From Solenopsis invicta (taxonomy: Eukaryota > Arthropoda > Insecta > Hymenoptera > Formicidae), in NCBI RefSeq assembly GCF_016802725.1, contig NC_052672.1, positions 12,968,710 through 13,032,709 on the forward strand: a DNA stretch of 64,000 nucleotides, given 5' to 3'. The notes beneath the pieces are model-generated. The model was not told where the DNA came from and made no database searches. It saw nothing but the letters and a program-made list of their open reading frames with translations. Below, in pieces: positions 1 to 12,090 of this stretch (the stretch's first letter is position 1; every line of letters starts with the position of its first letter). A program made the translations under genes and the position numbers.

Positions 1-398
1 TACTATCGCACGAGCGAGGTTATTTGTAAAAGTGAATACGAGTATCGATGTCGATAGCGATCTAGGAGAGGGAGAATAGGAGATAATGATTTATTTAGAG
101 CGCGCGATATGCTCGCGATTGAGATGCCGTAGACGCAAAATGTTTTTGTGCATGAAACGAAATAAGCTTTGAAAAGAGTTGATGTAACCAGCATCGATTG
201 TTGCACGTGTAGAGTTACTATTCCGCAATGCAAACGTTATTCCTTGCAAAGTGGTTATTGTATTTCGAAATATATGTCTTTTTGCGCACTAATATATCAG
301 CGCGTTGACATCGAATTTATGAACGAAACTGCGAACGGAGTAAGTACGCTGATGGCTACAGAAAAGACCACTCGATTCGAATAAATATGTATTATGAG

Positions 399-2800
399 CA
401 TTTTGTATTTATGTTAAAAACGGTCCTTGTTGAAATTTTTTTACTAAATTTTTAACATGTCCAAGTGTTAATTTAACATAATGTAATTACGTTATTTAAA
501 TATTTTGTGTTAAATTGATATTCAATGCTTCTTAAAAGCTTATCAGTGTTAAAATAATACATTTATGGGTAAATGAACAAATAATATAGAAATAATGTAG
601 CTTTGAAACGTGAACTCTAAAATAATTGAATAAAATGTACGTGTCAACACATTGTAAATTTTACTGAATTAATTTATTTACTGAATTAATTTATTATTAA
701 ATTAATTAATTTAACTGAGTTAATTTTACTGAAGAAATATGCTTTCATAATTTGCTTCCAAATTGTATCAAAGTATATTTCTTGTGTGAATTTAGCACAT
801 ATTTTCCAACCGTGTACTATTCAAATAATTTATTTACCTCGAACAAATAATATTTGTTTTAAGTAAATATTACTTGCATGAAATAAAATAGTTTTTTTAA
901 ATAGTTCTAATAACTTTTGAATTAAATAGACTTAGTATATTTGGGGAAAAAAATCTTAAACAGTGCTATAGTGTTTTCTTGAATACCTTCTATTTAATAA
1001 TCTTCTTATTATAAATTAAGTTTAATGATGAAGATCCTAATCTATTTATAAAGAATTCAAAGGAAGAACAATTTTATGTTATTATTGACTTGTTTTACGC
1101 ATTCTGTGCATTGATCAGATATAAAGTTGGATGTGACTCACCATACTGAATATTAAAAATTCTTACCATTAAAGGATTAAGAAATATTCCGATCGCAAAC
1201 GTGTATTTATTGAATTGTTGACTGCACTTGGTTTTTGTGCAGTAAGAAAAATCTGTAGCATTCTGGTAATTCGTCGTCAACAATCTATAAATCTTATAAG
1301 AAAGTGTCGACAGATGTGCATACTCGTATATTTGCGTAAAAAAAAATTATTTGCAACGAAAGAGTCGCCACGGCGTTATGTGCGTGCATAAGTGCACATG
1401 CGCGATGCGAATGAAGGCAATGTGCCTTGAAACAATTTTTCGCCGATTGCAAATATTGTAAAACGTTATAAAAAAAAAACGACCGTTCAACCGTGAAAGT
1501 GAAGGTCGGTGTACGGTGCGCGGATTATTTTTGCAAATTTTTGTTCGATGTTTCCGCGCCGTCCCGCATCTCCGCCGCACGGCACGATATCCCGCGCGCG
1601 TTGAATCACACGCCAATTATTCCCTAGCTCACTTTTGCATACATCGTACACCGGCAATATTTTCCCGCGCGTCATCGATGAGTTCACGCCGCGCTCGCGA
1701 TTTGCTTTCGCGGAATACGTTTACCGTTAGGCCAAAATTTCTCATCCAGGCAAAAGTCATCATGATAGCAAAATGACGTTAAAGTAACTCCGAAATGATC
1801 ATTTAAAGTCACTTTTCGATCATTCATAATTCATCTTGACGTTATCGTGTCTCGTTCTGCTCGAATCAATTACAATTATACACAGATGTAATCAAGCTTG
1901 ATTGAAACATTATAATTCCTGTCTCTCATTTGTTCTGAATGTAAGAGAAAATATGGAGGCACTTTTTTTTAGTTCAACATCTCGCAATGTGTAATTTTAT
2001 TTTTAATATTTTTTCAAGATGTTGTATTCTTGCAGAATGTACCACAAAAATATAAAAACAAATAACCATTTAAAAAGAACAGTAGAATGGTAACGCGTAA
2101 TTTAACATTAATTTAAATATTAATTATATATTAAAAAAAAATACATCTAAATCATGATACATGTTTCAAACTTATTTAGTTTTTTCAGTAATAGAAATAA
2201 ATTTTAAGACCAATTTTTTCACGCGCGATTAAGGCCCGTACAGTTGAAAAATTTGTGTTAAATTTAACGTACATCTTATATCCCAAACGGTCCACTCAAT
2301 TTTTTTGTGTTAATTTAACAAGATAAACATGTTGAAAAATAACATAATATATAAAAAATTAACATAAAATATGTATCACTTTGACACAATTTGGAAACAA
2401 ATTGAGGAAACATATTTTTTCAGTAAATATAAATAAATTAATATTTATAATATATTGATATTTAACTTAATTAATTTAATTTAATTTATTGTGCAGCAGT
2501 CATATATAATTGCACAAATGGTTAGGCGCCAGCGCTTACTGCTGCTACAAGGCCTACGAGTAAATGAAGCAAATATATACAATTTTATTCATTTATTTTA
2601 GAATTTATGAGTTTAAAATTACATTATTTTCGTTATTTGTTTACTTATACATAAATTATGTTATTTTATTGCTAAAAAATGTAAAAATCAATTTAACATA
2701 AAATATCCAATCAACACAATTACATTACGTTAAATTAACATTTTTATATTAAAAATTCTATTTAAAAATTGTAATAAAGTTTTAACACAAATACAAAATG
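399..2800. repeat. Long inverted repeats (about 115 bp arms) flanking 2.4 kb
   Basis: The left arm begins at 399 with CATTTTGTATTTATGTTAAA. The reverse complement of the right arm ends at 2800 and begins CATTTTGTATTTGTGTTAAA. Similarity continues for about 115 bp through the shared core TGTTAATTTAAC and on to TGTTAAATTGAT. The same core recurs near 2310 in a third, partial arm. This may be one non-autonomous DNA transposon or two related elements, one nested. No transposase frame is visible inside. The span ends 51 bp from the coding exon at 2852. Confidence 0.55.
1167..1252 (-). CDS. Possible downstream exon of the unidentified minus-strand gene
   Basis: On the minus strand an 86-nt open stretch is bordered by CTACAG at 1253 and ATG|GTAAGA at 1166. 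It starts in phase 1, which fits the phase left by the exon ending at 2852, and ends in phase 0. The 28 codons include FSYCTKTKCSQQFNKYTF and then a hydrophobic GIFLNPLM. The polypyrimidine tract is poor, and the exon would lie between the long inverted repeats at 399 and 2800. A chance match is therefore quite possible. Confidence 0.18.
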
Positions 2801-2851
2801 TCTGTTTTCTGTGAAATTAAATAAATGCAATAATAAACAGTAGTGACTCAC

Positions 2852-3038
2852 CCTCGAGATTAACAATCTTCGCGTCTTTGGTGATGGCGTGAGCACTGCT
2901 GGGATTACCGTTCAACGTGTTCGGCTCGTTATTGTTGCTGCGAAGAACGTCGTCGAGCGCGTTGCTGCTGAAGCCGGTGAGCGTGACCTCCCTGCGGTTC
3001 TCCATATCGTATTCCTCGTTGACGTTGTACTTGGCCAT
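2852..3038 (-). CDS. First coding exon of an unidentified minus-strand gene (partial)
   Basis: The ATG at 3038 opens 62 codons (start MAKYNVNEEYDMENRREV) and ends in a strong donor (GAGG|GTGAGT) at 2851-2850, phase 1. The peptide is hydrophilic, with no signal peptide, membrane span or recognised domain. It is rich in Asn and Ser and acidic near the start, so it may be a cytosolic N-terminal tail. Codon use is GC-richer than the flanks, and the frame stays open upstream only into 5' UTR-like sequence. The rest of the protein should lie to the left, possibly beyond position 1. I do not recognise the family. A 5' UTR precedes the ATG back to an AG acceptor or start site near 3188. Confidence 0.6.
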
Positions 3039-3219
3039 GATGCGATCCTCCGTGAGGGATCGGCGGGCTAGACGAGGCGTGCAATTCGGACGGGACGCGT
3101 GTTGAACTGATTTGTAAACGCGCAGATGTAAGAAACTTCCTCCTCAGGTGGACTCCATCCTGTCGGGAGCTCGTTCGCACTGCGACCCTGAAGTAGGAAA
3201 ATGAGTGGACTGATTTATA
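3039..3219 (-). promoter_or_regulatory. 5' leader with either a splice acceptor or a TATA/initiator start
   Basis: Two readings compete. (1) The minus strand reads CTCATTTTCCTACTTCAG|GG, a good polypyrimidine tract and acceptor with the exon beginning at 3187-3188; this would join an upstream non-coding exon near 11.5 kb. (2) A TATAAA at 3219-3214 lies 30 bases before a TTCAGG initiator-like site (A at 3189), the canonical spacing for a TATA promoter. The 150-nt leader up to the ATG is GC-richer than its surroundings. I favour splicing because a same-strand consensus donor exists at 11539. Confidence 0.4.
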
Positions 3220-4634
3220 TCGGCGCGTAACGATCCCGTTAATTTTTCACCTGTCACCTTATCCTCTCGCGTTCGCTGATAATCCTTGCGATAATCGATT
3301 CATGTATCTTTAATCTTACGTATATCAAGTGCCTGTCATTTACGCTTTGTTTTCGCGCTCGGACGATTTATCTCAATAGTAGGATATCTTTGCTATTCGA
3401 AGCTTTTGATGAAAACTCAAAGTCAATTCGTATAATTCATTTACGATTTTTTTTTAAATTCTACATTCATAAATTTCACGTAATTAATTTTTTCTAATAA
3501 TCATATTTTATTGAATTTAACTTTAATTATTAAATAAAAAATTCCAATCAAAGTTTATTTTTTTCTAATAAATATTTACGTAACATATAATTAAACTGTT
3601 TTCCTTTACGTTTATCGTGTTTCGATATACAGTAAATATTTCTTAGAATACGATAATTTTGATAATAAGTAAAGAGAACTTGTACGATTACTTCTTTCAA
3701 CAATATAATGGAATGAGAATTAGAAAATTGCAAAATTATTGGAAAATTATTTGTTGTTAAAACTCTTAATAGTGCAGAAAATATAATAATGATCTGAAAA
3801 TTTACACACCATATCCTGTCTCTTTTTAGGTGAACGAGCATTCGTGTTGCTCTTGCAATAGTTAACGCAGATTTCTCAAATAAATCTGCAAAAAGGTCGC
3901 GAATGCAGCAATAATTGACGGAATTTCGCAAATAACTTTGCGAAAATCCATAAAATAATAACAGAGTTTGATCTAATGGCGAATACGTGCGGCACGAGTT
4001 AAGAAAGAATGTCGTAAGTAGGATAATTAAGCAAAGTCTATTAACAAAAATCTATTGAATAATTACATAACTTTAGATTAATTTACATCCATAGATGTGC
4101 AAATATAATCGATAAATAAAAATATATACACGTACACGATCAAAGATGCAAATAAAAACCAAAAGGAACGTGAAGCAACGTAAAGGAAAAAAATTACAAA
4201 AGTTTACGTTTGTTTCAAAATGTGCCGGTACTTTTCATTGGTACTTTCTCAGCAGTTATTCGACGAACGAGATAATCGACATCTTCGTACTTTGAAAACA
4301 CTGTAAATATATAATCTATAATTGAGCAACGTGTATTCGTGTTTTATATTGACGACGCGATTGTACGTAAAAGCTTATCGTCACGCTTAGTTCATTCAGA
4401 GTAACTGTAAAACTTACGCGGCTATGCGTGGCACACGATTGATCACTTATAAAAAAAAGCTTCTCAATGAAAGTCGGAATTATTATGAAATTAACCGTCG
4501 GTAGAAGCTATTGGTCACCGTATGCAATTTCATTGTAAAATCTCGTGAGAGACGTGATTTTAGCAGCTACAAATGACAGAATAACATTCTAGTACGTTAA
4601 CATTAATTATCGTTTAATTACATGTAGATATGTC

Positions 4635-5306
4635 CAGAACTGGGTTAACGTTCAAAATAGTTTCACTTTAAATATATATTTGAAATAAAAATGGCATTTT
4701 GCATTGTCTATTTTAAATGTTTTTTTTTTTTAAACCATTTCCATTTTACATTTGAATTGGAAATATATATGTATATGTATATTGAACCGTTTGTAAAACG
4801 GGTTATATAGGTTTTTCTAAGTGCTCACACAAATTTTCTCTAGCATCATTGGCACGTAAGAAGAGTGAAGTTCTGTGGTTGGCCAAACACAATTTCTTCT
4901 ATAGCTACATTGAACTTAATGTTCGCGAGCATCATTTGTTCTTATTTAACTTTCAGGAGGAACAAGAATGAAATAATTCTGTGAACGGCAACTTGCTCGT
5001 CGTTCCATTATTATGTATCAAACCAATCGAAAGAAATAAAACAACCTTGACTTTTACTTCTAAAAACACTAATAGTAAAAAATAATTGATGCTCAAAGCA
5101 AACAACGCACTTATCAAATAAAGCTATAAAATGTATATATACCCAAATAAGTACTAGTAGTAAATGTAAAAAAAATTTTATTTACTCAATTTACATTTAA
5201 TCAAATAGATTTGAAAAACCCATTTTACATTTTGCATTTTAAATTTATTTTATTGAAATTTTTTGACACTTTATATGCAATTGAAAAAGTACTTTACCCA
5301 GCCCTG
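4635..5306. mobile_element. hAT-like non-autonomous element, copy 1
   Basis: The left end is CAGAACTGGGTTAA and the right end, reverse-complemented, is CAGGGCTGGGTAAAGTAC. CAGNGCTGGG-type ends are characteristic of hAT superfamily transposons. The 672-bp element aligns along nearly its whole length with copy 2 at 9225-9925, including the internal block GAAGAGTG(A/G)AGTTCTGTGG. No transposase frame remains. Eight-base target duplications are not exact here (gatatgtc left, gatgtcac right). Confidence 0.65.
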
Positions 5307-5314
5307 GATGTCAC

Positions 5315-5518
5315 ACTGAAAAAAGAGTTTATAATATTTAATAATATTTAGTAACTGTTTGATAACCATTTAATAATCGATAGGTTACTATTATTATATT
5401 TGGTTACTCTTGACATAATTACAAAATATTACTAAATATTTGATTATATTAAGCAAACATTTAATTGAAATTATTTCGCCAAAGCTTCATTATTATTGCC
5501 AAACTCTTGTTTTCAGTG
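5315..5518. mobile_element. Small TIR element (MITE-like), CACTGAAAA ends
   Basis: The left end reads CACTGAAAAAAGAGTTT and the reverse complement of the right end reads CACTGAAAACAAGAGTTT, giving about 204 bp with no coding potential. It sits 8 bp to the right of the hAT-like copy 1. Elements with similar CACTGA ends occur near 40353 and 44807. Confidence 0.55.
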
Positions 5519-7574
5519 CTTACATAAAAAATGATACTAATGAAAGTTGTCGCGCGGAACAAATCAAAGCTATTACCCAACTCGTGCCGCTTGTTCGAGT
5601 TTAGTTATAAAGTTTGAGGCTTGTTATAAAGCAGAAGAGCACGACGATATCGAAAAATAGTGTTTGATGTTACAATAACAAATCAAAAAGCGTGCACATT
5701 GGAAAATTATTCGAATTATGCGTATAATGTAATATCTTCCGGTGCAGTTACACGTGCGGAAAACGATAACATAACGTTTTCCCGGGGTCCGGAATACAAC
5801 GGAATATCGCGTCTTGTCTGAGGAAACTAGTACGCGGAATCTTGGAAACTCGGTATGACGTTTACGTAATCAATTTTATACTAAAAAATACTTCAATTAG
5901 CTATGCCTTCGTTGAGTCGGATAAATGTTGCTCTCATTATTGACTATCTGTTGTATTAGGTAATACGTTATTATGAAGCGGTATAGCAAGTACGTTACGA
6001 TGGATATCGTTTAAAATAAAAGAGAAAAGACAAGTTCAATTGCTGCTAATTTGCTTGCAGTGATTTTAGTAAATTAGGTGACAATGCAGAGATACGGCGA
6101 TAAATGAAACAATTTAAAAAAAAAGAAGTTTCTTTTGTTGCGATAAATTCGTGTATACTATTGTAGTGGTAATTTCATGTGTAACGATCGAGTTTCTTCT
6201 GAATCGACGCGAGTTAATAGAATGTGTATCAACGTGTAAACTTTATTTACATGTACACTTTGCACGGTCATTAATAATAACGAAATTTGGTCTGCAGCTG
6301 GTTCAATTCAAATTCAATGAATTTGCATTTAATTACTTCTACATATTGATTTCGGCTTGCGGCATCAACCAAATTTTTTCTTACATTTCCTTCGTTTATG
6401 TTTACGTGTATAATCTTCTGTAAATGTTAAACAAATAAATTTGACAAAAAATTATTACATGCCCAAAAACTGTGTTGTTTCGGACACTTTGTAGTTTTTT
6501 CGAATTTGTAAAAATACATTTAAATGCTATTTTTTACTAACCATAATTAATTGACCATTATTAATTGGTTTGTTAGTTAATTGGTTTTACAATCTCTAAT
6601 TTTATGAATTTCACTCTAATTATCAAATTTCGTGTCTTTACAAAACTTTTCGTTGTTAACAGTAATATGTAATGAATGAAGTTTATCATGAACTTTTGTC
6701 TTAAAATAATAAACGCGCAAAACCACTAGCACATATTTAAAATATTGTAAAAGAAAATATAACTATTTTCATAGAATCGAATAATTTCCCGATATAACAC
6801 CAATCGTGAAAATTGTGTTTTCATCAGAGAGGCACGCAAATTGATTTGAGGTACGAAACCACAATCTATCAGATTACTATAATTATTATCTCGATTTAAT
6901 TAGCTATACTTTATCTGTCAGTGATAGAGTTACGAACATGATTATTAATGTCACGTGAAAGCTAAATGCTGATAATAAAAAAAACAATGATCATCGTTGG
7001 CCGTTTTACGCAGTGCAACAAAATTTGTTGCGTATGTGTATAAGGAACGAAAAATTAATAACGATTATTTGTTCGTTATCATTCTAGCACATGCTTTTAA
7101 CGTTTTTAATAATCATTCAGAATTTTATATAATCTGTAATATATGTACTCGTATATCACAAAAGTATTTAGATATAACGTTGCAAAAAGATATGGTTTTA
7201 CTCGCTGTTTGCGCGTTTCACAGCATTTTCCGTTTAGATTCTTATCTACGAATAGACTTTTATTCCAAAGACTTAATTTATTTTTTTTATAAACAATAAT
7301 GAACATGCATGACTATAATTTTTTATCTCATTTCACTTTACAATGACTTGCAGACGTCGTCATGTGGTACCTATGCATAACCAGCTGAGCAACAATAATC
7401 AGTATTTAAGTTAAATTATTAAAATTAGAACAGCAGAACATCGATATACATACTATTTAAAAATTTACTTGGAAATAATGGAAACGTGATACCCATTATA
7501 AGTCTCGTATAATAATAAATTGTAAATTGCGTTCAATAATAAATTTTGTATGATCGTTCTATCTACAAATTCTA

Positions 7575-7845
7575 TCACGAAATTAATTGGCCGGATATTG
7601 GGAGTTTATTTTAAGCTACAAATTCATCAAATGTTATAATTTTTTAGGGAAAACTCGATTAAAAGTTTTCACTTCCAATCGAGTTTTCCCTATTGATGCA
7701 TTTTCATTAACTAAAAACAATACTTTTGATATAAGTTATAACGTTTATAAATGTTTAGATACAAATTATATTATTAATATTTAGTAAATTTGTGACATAA
7801 TAAATAAACTTTTAATATCCTATATCCGGGCAATTAATTTCGTGA
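7575..7845. mobile_element. TIR element (271 bp) with TA flanks and an internal hairpin
   Basis: The arms TCACGAAATTAATTG(G/C)CCGGATAT at 7575 and, inverted, at 7845 are nearly identical over about 25 bp. Each is flanked by TA, the target duplication of Tc1/mariner-type elements. Inside, 7647-7660 and 7677-7690 form a perfect 14-bp inverted repeat (GGGAAAACTCGATT) with a 16-nt loop. No transposase is present. Confidence 0.7.
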
Positions 7846-9224
7846 TAGTATATAATATAATATATTTGCATTAACAACTTTATATACTTTTTAAATATTA
7901 ACAGAATGTAGTGGACGTTACTACACAATATTAGTTGAAAATTGTATTCTTTACTTCTTTAATTCTTAAATCTTTCTGAAATAATATTTATCATCTTATG
8001 ATTTACAAATAGCATAGTTCCGTGAATATAAAACACAATTAAGTCGTGTATGTCTGAATTCTAAGAAAAGAAATATATGATGTAAGAAATATATGAGATA
8101 ATAATATTTTTATTGTAATTAATCTAAATTACAATAGTAATTCTGAAAATGTTTCTTTTTAATCTTTCGCTCTTTTCCTACCTTGAACACACAACTTTAT
8201 CGAGTCGAGACTGCGTTCTCAAGAAATTTTTTAACACGAAAGGTACATCACAGAAAGAACGGAAGTTTTTGTCATTTGACCGCTCTTACTTGTCGCACGG
8301 ATTAATTGCGATTCATTGCTCAAGCGTTCTGCACGTGACGAAAGAATGTTGCGGCGAGTGGCTGTCCGTGCTTTTAAATGGATCGTCGATGAATCACTGC
8401 CTTGCATTAGTTGAGGAAATGAGTAGTTCACCTGGGAATCCTTGAGCGCTTTTGTGCCAGGCAGACGAGCGTAATTTTGAGTTTAAGCTCGGAATGCTGA
8501 GCTATTTGCCGACGCTATCCAAAACGCGAAATTACCATCGTTAATGTCTAACTAATTATAAAACAAGCGACACAGCCTTATTCGAGCTAATACAATTCTC
8601 CGACACAATTTAATTGCAATTTGAGATATTATTTACTTGATTTCTCTCTCTAAAGACAAAATAAGATGATTTTTCAGAACTAATTAGCCAATTATTTCCT
8701 ATGAATAAAACGTGTTTAATAGACAACTCAAGAGATAAAAATGTATACAAAGACTTGTAGAGATTTCTAACATTATATTTGATAAATGAGGAATCGAGTT
8801 TTTCTTGATGAAAAAATTAAAAGAATATTGTTTAATCTTTAGTGACTATAGTTTCACAAACTAGAATTTTATTAAATTAAATTCTATTCATTTATATACG
8901 TGTATATAAATACAATGTGTGTAATTTCTTTTAGCAAAAACGTCCTGGCACCAATAATTAGTGTGTTATAAGCGAAAAAGAAGATTTTTTCGCTAACCAA
9001 ATTTCAGGGAGTTAAAATATAGTTTATTTTAAAATACAACTATTTAATTTATAAAACTAGTCACTAGAGAGAGGTTGAACAATTTTCGATATCCTTTCCA
9101 TATTTCCAACAAGAAAAACTCAATTCCACATTTAGCAAATATTGAAAAGTAGAAGAAGAGTGATACTCTGTGTATAATAAAAAATTCAGGACTATTTTTA
9201 CAGCTATCTCAAATATATCGAGAT

Positions 9225-9925
9225 CAGAGCTGCAACATTTTAAATAGTCTCATTTTAAATATGTATTTAAAACAGAAATTGCGTTTTGCACTGTCATTTG
9301 TAAATTTTTAAATGTTTTTTAAAAAGCCATTTTACATTTGAAATGGAAATATCTATACATTTAACTATTTGTAAAATGGGTAAATGGTTTTTTTAAGTGC
9401 GCATAAATTTTTCCTAGCATCAATGGCACATAAGAAGAGTGGAGTTCTGTGGCTGGCCAAAACACAATTTCTTTTACAGCCATGTTAAACTTAACGTTCG
9501 CAACTATCATTTATCTTTGTTTAACTTTCAATTAACAACAAGATGAAAGAATTCCGTAGCGTTGCGAACGGCAACTTGCCCGTGATTTCATTGTTGTACG
9601 TATCAAATTAATCAGAAGAAATAGAACAATATTGACTCTTACTTCTAGGAACACTAGTCAAAGACAATTGCTATTCAAACAGCGTGCTTATCAAACAAAG
9701 CTATTGAATGTATAAATATCCAAATAAATTATAATATATATATATTAGGAAAACCATTTTGCGTTTGAAAACCATTTAGAATATCTATTTTCTCAATTTA
9801 CATTTAAAATGAATTCGAAAAACCTATTTTACATTTTGCATTTTAAATACATTTTTTTTTTTTTTTTCAATATTTTACATCTAGTATTTTAAATGCAATT
9901 CGAGAAGTATTTCATCAAAGCTCTG
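9225..9925. mobile_element. hAT-like non-autonomous element, copy 2
   Basis: The ends are CAGAGCTGCA (left) and CAGAGCTTTG (right, inverted). The flanking octamers atcgagat and accgaaat match at 6 of 8 positions, as expected for an aged 8-bp hAT target duplication. The body is the diverged partner of 4635-5306. It contains a poly-T run near 9850 and no transposase frame. Confidence 0.68.
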
Positions 9926-10549
9926 ACCGAAATAGCTAAAAAATTTAGAGCATCTACTATTTAAAAAACTTCAAGAAGCTGAGAAGTTTCCGGGAAAGGC
10001 CTTTGAGACGCGCCAAACTTTTTCAGAGATTCTTTCGACGCCCGGGAGATGTGTGCTGAATTTGCGCGTTATTTGAAATATTTTGGAGAGTGATGCATTG
10101 AGAAATACGATTATAACAGGGATTAGTTATCCCATGCAAATTTTCTGAGCGCGATTGCAGCACGAGGAAGTATACCGGAGGTCTATCAGCGCGGTTTTTA
10201 CCTTTGATATCGTCAGACACCGTAACTGAAAAAAATATCGCGCTTTGGTCAAGGCTCCCGCTCGCACACGGAGCCGACTAATAACGACGTTTACGAAACT
10301 TCCAAAGGGGAATTCTACGATTTCGATTTTATCGCTCGAAGAGAATGCAATGCGTGTGAAGAATCGAATGCAATTAAACACAATGGACCTCATTTCCGCG
10401 TATTTTAAGTAATCCATCGTAACGTTAAATGGTTGTAAACGTCTTTCAAACTCCTTTCCAGAAGACTGTGGAAGGATATAGAAATTTGATATGCGTCAAT
10501 AAAATTTGTTTCTCATTCTTTATCTTCAGATAATTTAAGGATATATAAA

Positions 10550-11150
10550 ATTGTTTTGACACTCGCGTATGTGTGCGTGGATGTTTCAACCCTTTTTCGA
10601 AGGAGAGAAAAAAAGACAACCGCGCGTCTAATGGAAATCAAACGCTCGCGTGCTTGTACAGTTTACTCGTTCACGAGGCCTCGGTCCCCCTCCTGTTTTT
10701 TTTCTTTCATTCGTGCGCGTGAAACGCCGCCGCGGAATGAATTTCGCGCGAGTCGTTCATTTCTCTCGTTCACAGTCGTCGCACGTGAGCGAGCGCGTGC
10801 GAAAGTTTATTAGAAGGCCTATAATCCTACATAAAAGGCGGATGATGCTTTCTCTGGCGCGATTTCAGCGTTCGGTCCTCTCCTGCATAAGTTTGCATAA
10901 GCGTAATGACGCGCGCGAAACATATGCTAACGATGCTTCTCCCCGTCTCTCTCTATTTCCCTCGTCCTCTCTCTAGTCTCTTTTCGCGAGGGAACGGACG
11001 CCGCAAAGTGTGCCACAAAACTTTCTGGTGGTATCCGGAGCGGTTTCGTTATCAATTAATATTCAACGAGCCGCGCCAACACTCCCGATGTAACATAAAG
11101 GCTGTTAAATGAACCATTTAGATACCCTCCCTCGCGCTCCCCCCGCTTTG
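10550..11150. other. CpG-richer, gene-free block next to the 11.5 kb island
   Basis: Base composition rises in GC and CpG (many CGCG, GCGCGCG) with several overlapping open frames on the plus strand. None has a recognisable domain or convincing splice borders, so I read them as composition artefacts. The block may be part of a regulatory region near the proposed first exon at 11.5-12.1 kb. Confidence 0.35.
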
Positions 11151-11195
11151 CATCAAATAGACAATTTTGCTATCCGCATTATTCATTCGTACATT

Positions 11196-11408
11196 GAGAG
11201 AAAAAATTCCTTTAATAAATATTTATTCGCATATTAATGAAATATTTAACTTACAACACATAAATATTTATTCTATTAGAAAAATGATACTTAAATTAAA
11301 TTAATGGTTCTTGTACTAAATAAATATATATTTATATTTAGTAAATATTTTATCAATTTTATTCGAATAAATATTTATTAAAATTTTGTAATTTTTCCCT
11401 GTTTCAAA
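11196..11408. mobile_element. Small AT-rich inverted-repeat element
   Basis: The left arm AGAGAAAAAATTCC, followed by TTTAATAAATATTTATTCG, is mirrored by the reverse complement of the right arm (AGGGAAAAATTAC, then TTTTAATAAATATTTATTCG). Total length is about 210 bp. It has no coding potential. The exact ends are uncertain because of the AT-rich sequence. Confidence 0.45.
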
Positions 11409-11539
11409 TGCATCAAACGCCCTGTTAAAACGATAATTCAGTTTCCTTCGATCGGCGATTTTTAATTCCGAAACAATTTTCGCAACGTATCTCGTTCAAC
11501 CCTTCTTGCGTATCCGACGATCACGACAGATATACTTAC

Positions 11540-12090
11540 CCCTGTGAGATGCGTCCGTGGTATGAGGCGCGCTGACCAGGCTCGGCTCCGCGACGCGCAT
11601 CGTCCGCGACGACGACGACGCGCGTGCCTACTGCTCGTCCGTCCCGCGCGACTCTTCGCTCTTCGCGATTTTCCTCTTCCTCTTCTTCTTCTTTTCCTTT
11701 CAACCTGCCGTCGAAACGCTATCTCGCGCGCGAGTGCGGATCCACGCCGAAACGGATCCGCGGCGTCGCCGGTGGGATCGGGAGTACAACCGGGGCGAGC
11801 ACGAGTATGCGAGTCCGCGTCCGCGCGCGTCTCGCACGAGTCACCGGACTCTCTCGAGCAGCGGGTCGTTCGCTCGCTCACCTGCGGCCGCGAACTGTTC
11901 CGGCAGCCGCGAATTTACTTTTGCGCTATGCACCGCTGCCGCCGCCGCCGCCTCCGTATCGCCGCGTACCCCGGCACCGCGGCCGCGGTGCCCGAAGCGA
12001 TCTACCCGCGCCTCTGACCTCTCGTCTCCAGATGTCGATGTTCCCCGCGGGGCTCGGTTCTTCCCCTGGACGCAAACATTCTGACCACAG
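11540..12090 (-). promoter_or_regulatory. CpG island with a candidate non-coding first exon and two donors
   Basis: This is the most CpG-rich block in the left third. On the minus strand a consensus donor CACAGGG|GTAAGTAT ends an exon at 11540, and a second donor CGCAG|GTGAGCG ends one at 11882. Both fit a promoter-proximal exon of a gene running left, the nearest candidate being the coding exon at 2852-3038. The Arg/Ser-rich open frames on both strands are typical by-products of CG-rich sequence and are not called as proteins. The transcription start is not defined and is probably between 11900 and 12100. Confidence 0.5.

Larger units (their letters stand above)
3220..11539. other. AT-rich stretch, probably the long 5' intron of the minus-strand gene
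   Basis: No recognisable coding exon is seen. It contains several TIR elements, listed separately, and a moderately CpG-rich part at 10550-11150. Open frames here, such as 3548-3931 minus and 8149-8445 plus, have no domain, no coherent splice borders and AT-driven composition. Assigning the stretch as intron depends on the proposed join between 11540 and about 3188. Confidence 0.4.

Noticed and set aside
3548..3931. Minus-strand open frame of 127 codons
   Set aside because: It is long for AT-rich DNA, but the peptide is low in Gly/Ala/Asp, AT-driven (Ile, Leu, Asn, Lys, Tyr) and has no motif or splice context. I could not link it to a receptor or transposase family.
8149..8445. Open frame of 98 codons, with a long frame on the opposite strand
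   Set aside because: There is no homology I recognise and no splice sites; frames on both strands indicate chance.
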